From: Alcaligenaceae bacterium SAGV5 | GTDB lineage: Bacteria > Pseudomonadota > Gammaproteobacteria > Burkholderiales > Burkholderiaceae_B | DNA length: 64,000 bases | Assembly: GCA_009360345.1 (NCBI GenBank) | Contig: SPDP01000004.1 | Span: 310,001-374,000 of the forward strand | Reading direction: 5' to 3' | In this document: positions 1-8,387 of the stretch, piece after piece | Layout: each line of letters begins with the position of its first letter | Position numbering within the stretch: position 1 is the stretch's first letter | Notes under the pieces: model-generated | What the model was told of the DNA's origin: nothing | Seen by the model: the letters and a program-made list of their open reading frames with translations, nothing else | Databases searched by the model: none | Made by a program: the position numbers and the translations under genes

Positions 1-101
1 CGCAGCGCCGCTCCGCGTTCCTGGTGGTTGCCGGTTTCGTCGCTTCCTGTTCGGGCGCGACGCAGCCGGCACTCTAGCAACTCCCTGCTGAAATATGAGA
101 G

Positions 102-142
102 TGCCTGTGTCAGGGACCGCCTGTCACAGGCATTTTCGTTTC
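102..142 (+). terminator. Hairpin upstream of pnp (terminator or RNase III-type processing stem)
   Basis: The arms at 102-114 and 120-132 pair at 12 of 13 positions around a 5-base loop, followed by TTTTCGTTTC. In many proteobacteria rpsO lies upstream of pnp, and the intergenic region holds a terminator and an RNase III stem through which PNPase autoregulates; this hairpin sits where such elements are expected. No rpsO coding sequence is recognisable in bases 1-101. A terminator and a processing stem cannot be told apart here. Confidence 0.6.
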
Positions 143-170
143 AGTAGGGCAATCGCAAAGGATGCCTGTC

Positions 171-2270
171 ATGTTCAATAAAGTCACAAAAACCTTCCAA
201 TATGGCCAGCATACCGTCACGCTCGAAACCGGCGAGGTTGCTCGCCAGGCTTCGGGCGCGGTAATGGTGTCCATCGAGGACACCGTCGTGCTGGCAACGG
301 TGGTCGCGGCCAAGAAGGCCAAGCCGGGCCAGGATTTCTTCCCGCTCACCGTCGACTACATCGAGAAGACCTACGCCGCCGGCCGTATCCCGGGCGGCTT
401 CTTCAAGCGCGAGGGCAAGCCCTCCGAGAAGGAAACGCTGACCTCGCGCCTGATCGACCGGCCGCTGCGTCCGCTGTTCCCCGAAGGTTTCTACAACGAC
501 GTGCATGTGGTCATCCACACGCTGTCGGTCAATCCCGAGATCGATCCCGACATCGCCGCGATGATCGGCTCGTCGGCCGCCCTGGCCATCTCCGGCATTC
601 CGTTCAACGGCCCGATCGGCGCCGCGCGCGTGGGTTGGATCGATGACCAGTACGTGCTGAACCCCACCGCCTCGCAGCTCAAGACGTCCAAGCTGGACCT
701 GGTGGTGGCCGGCACCGACGCCGCCGTGCTGATGGTCGAATCCGAAGCCCAGCAGCTGTCCGAAGAAGTCATGCTGGGCGGCGTGGTCTACGGCCACGAG
801 CAGATGCAGACCGTCATCAACGTCATCAACGACCTGGTGCGCGAAGCCGGCAAGCCCGAGTGGGACTGGAAGCCCGCCGCCAAGAACGAGGCCCTGATCG
901 CCTCGGTGCGTGCCGTGGCCGAAGACGGCCTGAAGGCCGCCTACCAGATCCGCTCCAAGCAGGATCGCACCACCAAGCTGCGCGAAGTCTATGCCGACGT
1001 GCACGCCAAGCTGGCCGCGCAGGCCGAAGCTTCGGGCAACGCCGTCGACAACGTCGAAGTGGACAATGTGCTGTTCGACTTCGAAGCGCAGATCGTGCGC
1101 GGCCAGATCCTGAACGGCGAGCCCCGCATCGACGGCCGCGACACCCGCACGGTGCGCCCGATCAGCATCCGCCTGGGCGTGCTGCCCCGCGCGCACGGCA
1201 GCGCGCTGTTCACCCGCGGCGAAACGCAGGCCCTGGTGATCGCCACGCTGGGCACCAAGCAGGACGAGCAGATCATCGACGCGCTGATGGGCGAGTACCG
1301 TGATCGCTTCATGCTCCACTACAACATGCCGCCGTTCGCCACCGGCGAAACCGGCCGCATCGGCGTGCCCAAGCGCCGCGAAGTCGGCCACGGCCGCCTG
1401 GCCAAGCGCGCCCTGGTGTCGCTCTTGCCCGCGCCGCAGGACTTCCAGTACACCATCCGCGTGGTGTCTGAAATCACCGAGTCGAACGGTTCGTCGTCGA
1501 TGGCGTCCGTGTGCGGCGGTTCGCTGGCCATGATGGACGCCGGCGTGCCGGTCAAGGATCACGTGGCCGGTGTGGCCATGGGCCTGATCAAGGACGGCGG
1601 CAAGTTCGCCGTGCTGACCGACATCCTGGGCGACGAAGATCACCTGGGCGACATGGACTTCAAGGTGGCCGGTACTGTCGGCGGCGTGACCGCGCTGCAG
1701 ATGGACATCAAGATCCAGGGCATCACCAAGGAGATCATGCAGGTGGCGCTGGCCCAGGCCCGCGAAGGCCGTCTGCACATCCTGGAAAAGATGCACGAAG
1801 CCCTGGAAGGTTCGCGCGGCGAGCTGTCGGCCTTCGCGCCGCGCATGCTGTCCATGAAGATCAACCCCGAGAAGATCCGCGACGTGATCGGCAAGGGCGG
1901 CGCCACCATCCGTGCGCTGACCGAGGAAACCGGCACGCAGATCGACATCTCGGACGACGGCACCATCGTCATCTCCAGCGCCGACCTGGACCGCGCCAAG
2001 GAAGCGCAGCGTCGCATCGCCGACCTGACCGCCGACGTGGAAGTGGGCCAGATCTACGAAGGCGCCGTGCTGCGCCTGCTGGATTTCGGCGCCATCGTCC
2101 AGGTGCTGCCGGGCCGCGACGGCCTGCTGCACATCTCGGAAATCGCCAACCATCGCATCGCCAACATCAACGATGTGCTGAAGGTCGGCCAGCAGGTCCG
2201 CGTCAAGGTCATCGAGGCTGATGACAAGGGCCGCCTGCGTCTGTCGATGAAGGCTATCGCTGAAGGGTAG
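171..2270 (+). CDS. pnp: Polynucleotide phosphorylase (PNPase)
   Basis: 3'-to-5' phosphorolytic exoribonuclease, normally a trimeric ring and a degradosome component in the cytoplasm. The 699-residue product has two RNase PH domains (about 1-210 and 315-550) joined by a helical segment. A KH domain with the VIGKGG loop lies near residue 571 and a C-terminal S1 domain begins near residue 625. The acidic [11 protein letters not shown] stretch near residues 487-498 matches the catalytic Asp region of the second PH domain. An in-frame ATG exists at 162, but AAGGA ends at 162, 8 bases before the ATG at 171, and the protein from there opens [12 protein letters not shown] as is usual for the family. 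The stop at 2268-2270 abuts a dispersed GC-rich repeat, and a terminator follows at 2374. Confidence 0.97.
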   Translation: MFNKVTKTFQYGQHTVTLETGEVARQASGAVMVSIEDTVVLATVVAAKKAKPGQDFFPLTVDYIEKTYAAGRIPGGFFKREGKPSEKETLTSRLIDRPLRPLFPEGFYNDVHVVIHTLSVNPEIDPDIAAMIGSSAALAISGIPFNGPIGAARVGWIDDQYVLNPTASQLKTSKLDLVVAGTDAAVLMVESEAQQLSEEVMLGGVVYGHEQMQTVINVINDLVREAGKPEWDWKPAAKNEALIASVRAVAEDGLKAAYQIRSKQDRTTKLREVYADVHAKLAAQAEASGNAVDNVEVDNVLFDFEAQIVRGQILNGEPRIDGRDTRTVRPISIRLGVLPRAHGSALFTRGETQALVIATLGTKQDEQIIDALMGEYRDRFMLHYNMPPFATGETGRIGVPKRREVGHGRLAKRALVSLLPAPQDFQYTIRVVSEITESNGSSSMASVCGGSLAMMDAGVPVKDHVAGVAMGLIKDGGKFAVLTDILGDEDHLGDMDFKVAGTVGGVTALQMDIKIQGITKEIMQVALAQAREGRLHILEKMHEALEGSRGELSAFAPRMLSMKINPEKIRDVIGKGGATIRALTEETGTQIDISDDGTIVISSADLDRAKEAQRRIADLTADVEVGQIYEGAVLRLLDFGAIVQVLPGRDGLLHISEIANHRIANINDVLKVGQQVRVKVIEADDKGRLRLSMKAIAEG

Positions 2271-2346
2271 GCCCCCCCGTACGCGCTGACGCGCGCCCCC
2301 CAGGGGCGGCACCGGCGGACCGGCAAAGCCGGATCCGCTGTGCCCT
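2271..2346 (+). repeat. Dispersed GC-rich hairpin repeat, copy 1
   Basis: The repeat begins directly after the pnp stop. It contains TACGCGCTGACGCGCGC, then C-run/G-run arms, then ACCGGCAAAGCCGGAT as a second stem, ending near GTGCCCTGG. Closely related copies lie at about 19733-19884 (opposite strand), 26430-26520 (opposite strand) and 28597-28672 (same strand). It looks like a REP-type intergenic element. Its function is unknown; mRNA 3'-end protection is inference only. Confidence 0.75.
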
Positions 2347-2373
2347 GGGTTTTGGGGGGAGGGGGTAGTGCTG

Positions 2374-2404
2374 ACGGCGTCCTGTGGGGCGCCGTTTTTT
2401 ATTT
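2374..2404 (+). terminator. Rho-independent terminator of pnp
   Basis: ACGGCGTCC (2374-2382) pairs with GGGCGCCGT (2387-2395), with one wobble, around the loop TGTG, and is followed by TTTTTATTT. It lies about 100 bases past the pnp stop, beyond the repeat, so the pnp transcript should include the repeat. Confidence 0.8.
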
Positions 2405-2476
2405 GGTGGGATGTTTCCGTTCAGTGGGGAAGCGACTGCGATTTTCTTCGCAAGCCACTGGGGTCCTGCCAGGTGA

Positions 2477-2848
2477 TCAGGAGTTCGGCGGGGGTTTGAT
2501 CAGGCTTTCGGCGGGGATGCCAAGCCCTTTGTGCAGATTCCAGATCATTTGCAGCGTCAGGCCGCGCTTGCGATTCAGGATTTCGTAGACGCGGTTGCGG
2601 CGGCCGATCATGGGCTCCAGGTCTTTGGCGGTCAGGCCGGCTTGTTCCATGCGGAATTTGATCGCTTCGACAGGGTCGGGCAGGTCGATGGGAAAGTGTC
2701 TGGCTTCGTAGGCTTGCACCAGCGTAGCCAGGATGTCCAGGCGATCGCCATCCGGCGTTCCGGGTTCAGGATCGCTTTCCATGAGGCGCGAGATGTCCTT
2801 CAGGGCCATCTTGTAGTCCGCTTCGCTACGGATGGGGCGAATCTCCAT
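2477..2848 (-). CDS. higA: HigA-family antitoxin (XRE-type HTH)
   Basis: A 123-residue protein resembling HigA antitoxins of type II toxin-antitoxin modules: an N-terminal toxin-binding region of about 50 residues, then an XRE-like helix-turn-helix at about 60-115 containing AIKFRMEQAGLTAKDLEPMIG and RRNRVYEILNRKRGLT. HigA normally neutralises HigB and represses its own operon. The gene starts 3 bases after the higB stop, in the usual toxin-first order. The antitoxin reading frame is intact while the toxin carries an early amber codon, so the module may persist only as an antitoxin or regulator. Confidence 0.88.
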   Translation of the reverse strand: MEIRPIRSEADYKMALKDISRLMESDPEPGTPDGDRLDILATLVQAYEARHFPIDLPDPVEAIKFRMEQAGLTAKDLEPMIGRRNRVYEILNRKRGLTLQMIWNLHKGLGIPAESLIKPPPNS

Positions 2849-2851
2849 GTC

Positions 2852-3154
2852 TTACTCCATTTCTATGGTCTCGGCATCGATCGCGTCATATTCCCAGTGC
2901 GTCCCCACGAACTTCACATAGACGATGCGCAAGCGGTAGGCAACCGCGACGATCAATCGATAGTCATTGCCTTTGATGTTGAAAACCACGCGACGATTCT
3001 TGAGTATGCTGGCGCTGCGGTAATAAGCCTTGATATCCGAAGGTTGCGTCCACGTGGCTTGGCTTGCTTCATCCACCCAAGCCTTGAGGGGTTGCTCTGC
3101 GTCCGGATGGGTTTTCCAGAACTAGCGCAATGTGCTGACGGCAATGACCCGCAT
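2852..3154 (-). pseudogene. higB: HigB-family mRNA interferase with in-frame amber codon
   Basis: RelE-like toxin expected to cleave mRNA at the ribosome. Reading from the ATG at 3154 gives MRVIAVSTLR, then TAG at 3122-3124 (codon 11), then FWKTHPDAEQPLKAWVDEAS and on to a normal HigB C-terminus (RRVVFNIKGNDYRL, VKFVGTHWEYDAID). The whole frame would be 100 codons, the usual HigB length, so a single substitution explains the stop; AAG to TAG is a guess. Translation could restart at GTG 3076, preceded by AAGG, to give a 74-residue product lacking the first helix. Alternatives are amber suppression or a sequencing error. The family call is firm; loss of function is inferred. Confidence 0.82.
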
Positions 3155-3167
3155 GAGTTCAGATTAG

Positions 3168-3180
3168 TCCCAAATTGGGA
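3168..3180. promoter_or_regulatory. Candidate higBA operator
   Basis: TCCCAA-N-TTGGGA is a perfect 13-base inverted repeat lying 14 bases upstream of the higB ATG. HigA proteins autorepress by binding palindromes overlapping the promoter. The position and symmetry fit such a site; binding is inferred. Confidence 0.45.
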
Positions 3181-3317
3181 CTTTCGCAAGTGGTTGTTCG
3201 AAGCACCGCCGGGAGCTTCATCTATCTCTCGTGGAGGCGGGCCGTTGCGCCGACGAATGTATCAACATCCTCGCGATACGGCCGAGTGCTCTCGGACACG
3301 AATATCGCGGCGGCACC

Positions 3318-4223
3318 CTACGGCAGCGGCGGCACGCCGGCGTCGCCGGCCAGGTGGGTCAGCAGGTCCCGGACCGGGGCCGACAGGCTGGTCCAGTCGC
3401 GCAGGCACAGGCACAGGCGGCGGTGGGCCCAGCCGTCCGCCAGGGCGATGCGCTGGTAGGGATGGCGGCGGCGATGGCTCAGGGCGATGCTGTCGGGAAT
3501 GACGGCCACGCCCACGCCGTGCGAGACCATTTCGCACAGCCCGCCGAAGGTGTTCATCCTGATGCGCAGGGCCAGTGAGTGGCCGGCGCGCCGTGCGTGT
3601 TCTTCGATGTGATCCTGAAGCGCGCTGCCGGGGGCCAGCCCCACGAAGGGCTCGCGCACGATCTCGGCGAACGGGACCACGCGCCGTTGCGCCAGGGGGT
3701 GGCCGCTGGCGGTGATCAGGACGAGGTGGTCGGTGGCCACGGGGTGGAGTTGCAGCCCGGCGGCGTCGACCTGGTCCGAGGTGATGCCGGCCTCGACCAG
3801 CCCGGCGGCGACCGCCTTGACGATTTCATTGCTGGTGCGCTCGCGGATGTCCACGTTCAGGTGCGGACGGGTGGCCATCCACGGGGCCAGCTTGCGCGGC
3901 AGGAAGGCCGTCAGGGCCGCGGTGTTGGCGTGGATGCGGATGGTGCCGCGGGCGCCCGACGCGAAGTCCATCAACTCGCCCTGCATCAGTTCCCGCTGGC
4001 GCAGGATCAGGCGGGCATGGTGGGCCAGCGCCTCGCCGGCCTCGGTGGCCACCACGCCGCGATGGCGGCGCTCCAGCAGCCGCACGCCGGCATCGTCCTC
4101 GATGTTGCGCAGGCGTTCGCTGGCCGAGGCCAGCGCCAGGCTGGCGCGCGCGGCGCCCTGGGTGATGCTGCCGGCATCGACGATGGCGAGGAACAGTCGC
4201 AGGTCCGCGAGATCGAGGCGCAT
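3318..4223 (-). CDS. LysR-family transcriptional regulator
   Basis: A 301-residue regulator with an N-terminal winged helix-turn-helix (MRLDLADLRLFLAIVDAGS, then GAARASLALASASERLRNIE, about residues 1-62). A periplasmic-binding-like effector domain (about 90-295) contains the usual GMGVAVIPD-like loop as HGVGVAVIPD. An upstream in-frame ATG at 4292 exists, but the ATG at 4223 preceded by GGAG gives the standard LysR N-terminus. The neighbour on the other strand is a small exported protein, so no obvious metabolic target is adjacent. The effector is not predictable. Confidence 0.92.
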   Translation of the reverse strand: MRLDLADLRLFLAIVDAGSITQGAARASLALASASERLRNIEDDAGVRLLERRHRGVVATEAGEALAHHARLILRQRELMQGELMDFASGARGTIRIHANTAALTAFLPRKLAPWMATRPHLNVDIRERTSNEIVKAVAAGLVEAGITSDQVDAAGLQLHPVATDHLVLITASGHPLAQRRVVPFAEIVREPFVGLAPGSALQDHIEEHARRAGHSLALRIRMNTFGGLCEMVSHGVGVAVIPDSIALSHRRRHPYQRIALADGWAHRRLCLCLRDWTSLSAPVRDLLTHLAGDAGVPPLP

Positions 4224-4334
4224 GGAGGTTCTCCGTGGCGGTTTGCCTTCGGGGCAGCCGAAGGCATGAGGCATAGAACCGCATTGTGCCAAAGCGCGGC
4301 GACGGGCCCAATAGGCACGTTACAGGAGACGGCA

Positions 4335-4784
4335 GTGAAACGTTCGCGCATCTTTCCCCGTATTGGTTGTTCCCTCGGCCAGGCCTGTTCGCGCCTGGCG
4401 CCGTGGCTGGTTGCCGCGGCGGTCCTGGTGCCCGCCGCGTCGGCCGCGCCGCCGCTTTCGGAGATCGCCACGTCCGAGCAGTTCTATCAACTGGCGCTGG
4501 AGGCCCGGTCCGAGGGCAATTATGGCGTGATGCTGATGCGGCTGCGGCAGGCCGCGACGCGGGGCGAACTGGAGGCCCAGGAAATGCTGGCCTCGGTCCT
4601 GCTGGCCGGGCCGGCATTGTATGGAGCCGGCGTGAAGGCCGATCCCTGCGAGGCGATGCACTGGGCCCATCTGGCGTCGGAGCGCGGCAGCGCGACCGGG
4701 CGGCATCAATGGATGGTCCTGAACGGCTTGCGCGACGTGCCGCGAATCAGGAAGGACTGCCGGCCCCCGCCCATTTATCGATAG
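4335..4784 (+). CDS. Small exported Sel1/TPR-like protein
   Basis: A 149-residue protein with a GTG start 5 bases after AGGAGA. Residues 1-37 look like a Sec signal peptide (basic start, a hydrophobic WLVAAAVLVPAASA stretch, cleavage near Ala37). The mature part contains helical repeats of Sel1 type: one around YGVMLMRLRQAATRGELEAQ and another around ADPCEAMHWAHLASERGSAT. Such proteins usually mediate protein contacts in the periplasm. Divergent from the LysR gene with a 111-base gap. Only about two repeats are visible, so the Sel1 label is tentative and no specific function is assigned. Confidence 0.7.
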   Translation: MKRSRIFPRIGCSLGQACSRLAPWLVAAAVLVPAASAAPPLSEIATSEQFYQLALEARSEGNYGVMLMRLRQAATRGELEAQEMLASVLLAGPALYGAGVKADPCEAMHWAHLASERGSATGRHQWMVLNGLRDVPRIRKDCRPPPIYR

Positions 4785-4852
4785 CCCCGGGGGCCGGAGC
4801 GCCGGAGGGGGCGGTCTACAATGGGCGCCTCCTGTCCACCCGCTCCGTCCCC

Positions 4853-6382
4853 ATGGCCGTTCCTCGACTCGAACTGCGCGGGATCACCAAACGGTATCCC
4901 GGCATCCTCGCGAACGACGAGGTCTCGCTGGCCATCGCGCCGGGCGAGATCCATGCCGTGCTGGGCGAGAACGGGGCGGGCAAGTCGACCCTGATGAAGA
5001 TCGCCTACGGCGCGCTGGCGCCGGACGCGGGGCGGATCCTGTGGGACGGCCGGCCCGTGGCGTTGCGCGCGCCGGACGATGCGCGCGCGCTGGGCATGGG
5101 CATGGTGTTCCAGCACTTCATGTTGTTCGACACGCTGACCGTGGCGCAGAACGTGCTGCTGGGATTGCCGGCCGCGCTCGCGCGCGAGGTCTCCCGGGGG
5201 CGGCCGGCAGGTGCCTGGCTGGCGCCGCTGATCGAGCGCTATCGCCTGGACCTGGATCCCGACGCCTATGTGGGCGATCTGTCGATGGGCGAGCACCAGC
5301 GCGTCGAATTGCTGCGCGCATTGGCCGCGCGGCCGCGTCTGCTGATCCTGGATGAACCCACGTCGGTGCTGTCGCCCGAGGCCAGGACCGCGTTGTTCTC
5401 CACCTTGCGGCACCTGGCGGCCGAGGGATGCAGCGTGGCCTATATCAGCCACAAGCTGGCGGAGATCCGCGAACTGTGCGAGCGCTGCACGGTGCTGCGG
5501 GCGGGTTGTTCGGTGGCCGTGGTCGATCCGCGTGAAATGGCGCAGGACGAACTGGCCACCCTGATGCTGGGAACCGCGGTGGATGAAGTCCGGAGCACCT
5601 CGCCGCGGCCGGCGGGTGATCCGGTATTGAGCGTGAGGAATCTGTCGATGTCCGCGCCGGCCGGCCAGCGGGTGGGCTTGCACGGGATCTCGTTCGAGCT
5701 GCGGGCCGGCGAGATACTGGGCGTGGCGGGCGTGTCGGGCAACGGCCAGTCGTTGTTGTTGTCGGCGCTGTCGGGCGAGGAGGTCCGCATGCCGCACGAT
5801 GCCGTGCGCCTGATGGGCCAGCCTATCGGCCAGCTTCGGCCGGCCGCGCGGCGCGAACTGGGGCTGCGCGCGATTCCCGAGGAACGCCTGGGACGGGGAT
5901 GCGTGCCCGAAATGGGGCTGGACGAGAACATGCTGCTGACCATGGCGCCCGGGCAGGCGGCATCCGGGGGCTGGATACGGCGGCGCGGACTGGCCGAGGC
6001 CGCCGCCCGCGTGATCGCGCGCCATGGCGTGCGGGCGGTGTCGCCGCGCGCCCCGGCGCGCAGCCTGTCCGGTGGCAATCTGCAGAAGTTCATGGTGGGC
6101 CGCGAACTCGACGGCGCGCCGCGTGTGTTGTTGGCGGCCCAGCCGACCTGGGGCGTGGACATCGGCGCGGCCGCGCGCATCCACCAGGCGCTGATCGACC
6201 TGCGCGCGGCCGGCGGCGCGGCCGTGATCGTGTCCGAGGACCTGGACGAACTGCTGGGCCTGTGCGACCGACTGGCCGTGATGGCGGGGGGGCGGCTGTC
6301 GCCGGCGGTGGCGCGGGCCGAGGTCACGGCCGACATGCTGGGCCGGTGGATGGAAGGACGGTGGGGCCATGATCCAGCTTGA
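4853..6382 (+). CDS. Nucleoside/simple-sugar ABC transporter ATPase (two ABC domains)
   Basis: A 509-residue cytoplasmic ATPase that should power uptake through the two permeases encoded next. The first ABC domain has Walker A GENGAGKST (about 38-46), signature LSMGEHQRVE (about 142) and LLILDEPTSVL (about 163). The second domain has the degenerate P-loop GVSGNGQS without Lys (about 287), signature LSGGNLQKF and AAQPTWGVDIG. This asymmetric pair is typical of the RbsA/YufO/NupO class serving nucleoside importers with BPL-type permeases. The start is the ATG at 4853; a long upstream in-frame extension overlaps the preceding gene and has no family resemblance. The stop overlaps the first permease gene by 14 bases. 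Substrate assignment (nucleosides) rests on family resemblance only. Confidence 0.9.
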   Translation: MAVPRLELRGITKRYPGILANDEVSLAIAPGEIHAVLGENGAGKSTLMKIAYGALAPDAGRILWDGRPVALRAPDDARALGMGMVFQHFMLFDTLTVAQNVLLGLPAALAREVSRGRPAGAWLAPLIERYRLDLDPDAYVGDLSMGEHQRVELLRALAARPRLLILDEPTSVLSPEARTALFSTLRHLAAEGCSVAYISHKLAEIRELCERCTVLRAGCSVAVVDPREMAQDELATLMLGTAVDEVRSTSPRPAGDPVLSVRNLSMSAPAGQRVGLHGISFELRAGEILGVAGVSGNGQSLLLSALSGEEVRMPHDAVRLMGQPIGQLRPAARRELGLRAIPEERLGRGCVPEMGLDENMLLTMAPGQAASGGWIRRRGLAEAAARVIARHGVRAVSPRAPARSLSGGNLQKFMVGRELDGAPRVLLAAQPTWGVDIGAAARIHQALIDLRAAGGAAVIVSEDLDELLGLCDRLAVMAGGRLSPAVARAEVTADMLGRWMEGRWGHDPA

Positions 6383-7442
6383 GCCGCGCGCCTGTGCTTC
6401 GCTGCCGGCGGCCTGGCTGTCGCCGCTGGCCGCGCTGGCACTGACCATGCTGGGGGGCGCGGCGCTGTTCGCGATGCTGGGCATCGATCCCTGGCAGGGG
6501 CTGCGGCTGTTCCTGGTCGAGCCTTTCAATGGCCTCTACGCCTGGGGCGAACTCGCGGTCAAGGCAGTGCCGCTGGTCCTGTGCGCGGTGGGACTGTCGC
6601 TATGTTTCCGGGCCAATGTCTGGAACATCGGCGCCGAAGGGCAATTGATCGCCGGCGCCATCGCGGGCGGCGGCGTGGCCTTGCTGGCCGGGCCCGACAC
6701 ATGGCGGGGCTATGTGCTGCTGGTCATGGTCGCGGGCATGCTGGGCGGCATGCTGTGGGCCGCGCTGACGGCCTGGCTCAAGGACCGCTGCGGCGCCAAT
6801 GAAATGCTGGTCAGCCTGATGCTGACCTACGTCGCGCAGCTCCTGCTCGGCTATCTGGTCTTCGGGCCCTGGCGCGACCCCTATGGCTACAACTTTCCTC
6901 AATCCCGCGCGTTCGACGAGGCGGCCGTGCTGCCTGTGCTCTGGGCGGGGACGCGCGCCCACGCCGGGCTGTGGCTGGCGCTCGTGGCCACCGGGGCGGC
7001 CTGGCTGTTCCTGGCGCGTTCCCATCCGGGCTTCCGCCTGCGCGTGACGGGCGCCGCGCCCGCCGCGGCCCGCTATGCGGGGTACTCGCCGCGCCAGGCC
7101 TTGTGGACCTCCATGCTGGCGTGCGGCGCGCTGGCGGGCCTGGCCGGCATCGGCGAGGTCGCCGGACCGATGCAGCGGCTCACGACCTCGGTGTCGCCCG
7201 GCTATGGCTTCGCTGCGGTGATCGCGGCTTTCCTCGGGCGCCTGCATCCGGCCGGCGCGATGCTGGCGGGCGTGGCCATGGCCGCTCTCTACATCGGCGG
7301 AGAATTGGCGCAATCGCGCCTGGGGCTGCCGGCTTCCATCGTCGGCGTCTTCCAGGGGCTGGCGCTGGCGCTGTTGCTGCTGGGCGATACGCTGGTGCGC
7401 TATCGCATCCGCTGGCGCCGGCCCGCGGCCCTGGCCAGGTGA
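6369..7442 (+). CDS. ABC transporter permease, nucleoside-type (first)
   Basis: A 357-residue inner-membrane permease with about eight to ten hydrophobic segments. The conserved NIGAEGQLIAGAIAGGG stretch (about residues 91-107) is typical of the BPL_transp family of nucleoside and simple-sugar importers. NEMLVSLMLTYVA and GEVAGPMQRLT are further family landmarks. It overlaps the ATPase gene by 14 bases and is followed after 5 bases by the second permease, so the three genes form one operon. No BmpA/Med-type substrate-binding lipoprotein lies beside the operon within this window; it must be encoded elsewhere if the importer is active. Confidence 0.9.
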   Translation: MIQLEPRACASLPAAWLSPLAALALTMLGGAALFAMLGIDPWQGLRLFLVEPFNGLYAWGELAVKAVPLVLCAVGLSLCFRANVWNIGAEGQLIAGAIAGGGVALLAGPDTWRGYVLLVMVAGMLGGMLWAALTAWLKDRCGANEMLVSLMLTYVAQLLLGYLVFGPWRDPYGYNFPQSRAFDEAAVLPVLWAGTRAHAGLWLALVATGAAWLFLARSHPGFRLRVTGAAPAAARYAGYSPRQALWTSMLACGALAGLAGIGEVAGPMQRLTTSVSPGYGFAAVIAAFLGRLHPAGAMLAGVAMAALYIGGELAQSRLGLPASIVGVFQGLALALLLLGDTLVRYRIRWRRPAALAR

Positions 7443-7447
7443 CCGGC

Positions 7448-8365
7448 ATGGACAGTCTGCTGCCGCTCCTGGCCGCGACCCTGAACGCCGGCACGCCGCT
7501 GGCCCTGGCGGCGCTCGGGCTGGCCATCCACGAGCGCGCGGGCGTGATCAATCTCGGGGCCGAGGGCATGATGCTCCTGGCCGCCGCCGCCGGCTTCGCC
7601 GCGGCCTTCCACACCGGCAGCGCCGCATGGGGACTGGCGGCGGGAGCCGGGGCAGGTGCCGCGCTGGCCGCCGGGTTCGCGCTGCTGGTCGTGGTGTTCA
7701 ATGCCAGCCAGTACGGCAGCGGCCTCGCGATCATGCTGCTGGGGTCGGGGCTGTCGGCCTTCGCCGGCGTGTCCTATGCGGGCCGTTCGCTCGGGCCGGG
7801 CCAGGCCGGGCTGCCCTGGCTGCGTGACATCCCAGGGCTGGGCAGCACGGTGTTCGCGCTGCATCCGCTGGTGTACGCGACGATAGCGCTGGCCTTCCTG
7901 CTGACGGGGTTCCTGTATCGCACGCGGGCCGGCATGCTGCTGCGCGCGGTGGGCGAATCGCCCGAGTCCGCGCATGCGCTCGGCTATCCGGTGGGCGGCA
8001 TCCGCGCGCTGGCGATCCTGGCGGGCGGCCTGTGCTGCGGACTGGCTGGCGCGTATCTGTCGGTGGTCTACACGCAGTTGTGGAGCGAAGGCATGGTGGC
8101 CGGCCGGGGCTGGATGGCCCTGGCGCTGATCGCCTTCGGCATGTGGCATCCGCTGCGCATCCTGCTGGGCGCGTATCTTTTCGGCGGCCTGACCATGTTG
8201 CAGTTCCAGTTGCAAGGCATGGGCGTGCAGGTACCTTCGCAGTTCCTGGCGATGCTGCCCTATGTCTGCACCATTGCCGTGCTGGCCCTGCGGGGGGGCA
8301 ACTCCGGCTGGATGCGCCGGAACATGCCGCGCTCGCTGGGCCGGCCGTTCCTGCCCGAGCGGTAG
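7448..8365 (+). CDS. ABC transporter permease, nucleoside-type (second)
   Basis: A 305-residue inner-membrane permease with the family motif VINLGAEGMMLLAA (about residues 35-48) and several hydrophobic spans. It pairs with the preceding permease to form the heterodimeric channel of a nucleoside-type ABC importer. Landmarks include GESPESAHALGYPV and EGMVAGRGWMALALIAFG, both typical of the second permease in this class. The ATG at 7448 lies 5 bases after the previous stop. The gene ends 22 bases before the 3' end of the acylase remnant on the other strand. Confidence 0.9.
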   Translation: MDSLLPLLAATLNAGTPLALAALGLAIHERAGVINLGAEGMMLLAAAAGFAAAFHTGSAAWGLAAGAGAGAALAAGFALLVVVFNASQYGSGLAIMLLGSGLSAFAGVSYAGRSLGPGQAGLPWLRDIPGLGSTVFALHPLVYATIALAFLLTGFLYRTRAGMLLRAVGESPESAHALGYPVGGIRALAILAGGLCCGLAGAYLSVVYTQLWSEGMVAGRGWMALALIAFGMWHPLRILLGAYLFGGLTMLQFQLQGMGVQVPSQFLAMLPYVCTIAVLALRGGNSGWMRRNMPRSLGRPFLPER

Positions 8366-8387
8366 CGAACCGTCCGGGGCGGGCTCG

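Noticed and set aside
141-2312. 723-codon open frame antisense to pnp
   Set aside because: It is a GC-rich shadow of pnp with His/Gln/Arg/Asp-rich composition and no family resemblance; the plus strand encodes a full PNPase.
3579-4334. N-terminal part of a 401-codon frame before the Sel1-like protein
   Set aside because: It is antisense to the LysR gene; the GTG at 4335 with AGGAGA and a signal peptide is the credible start.
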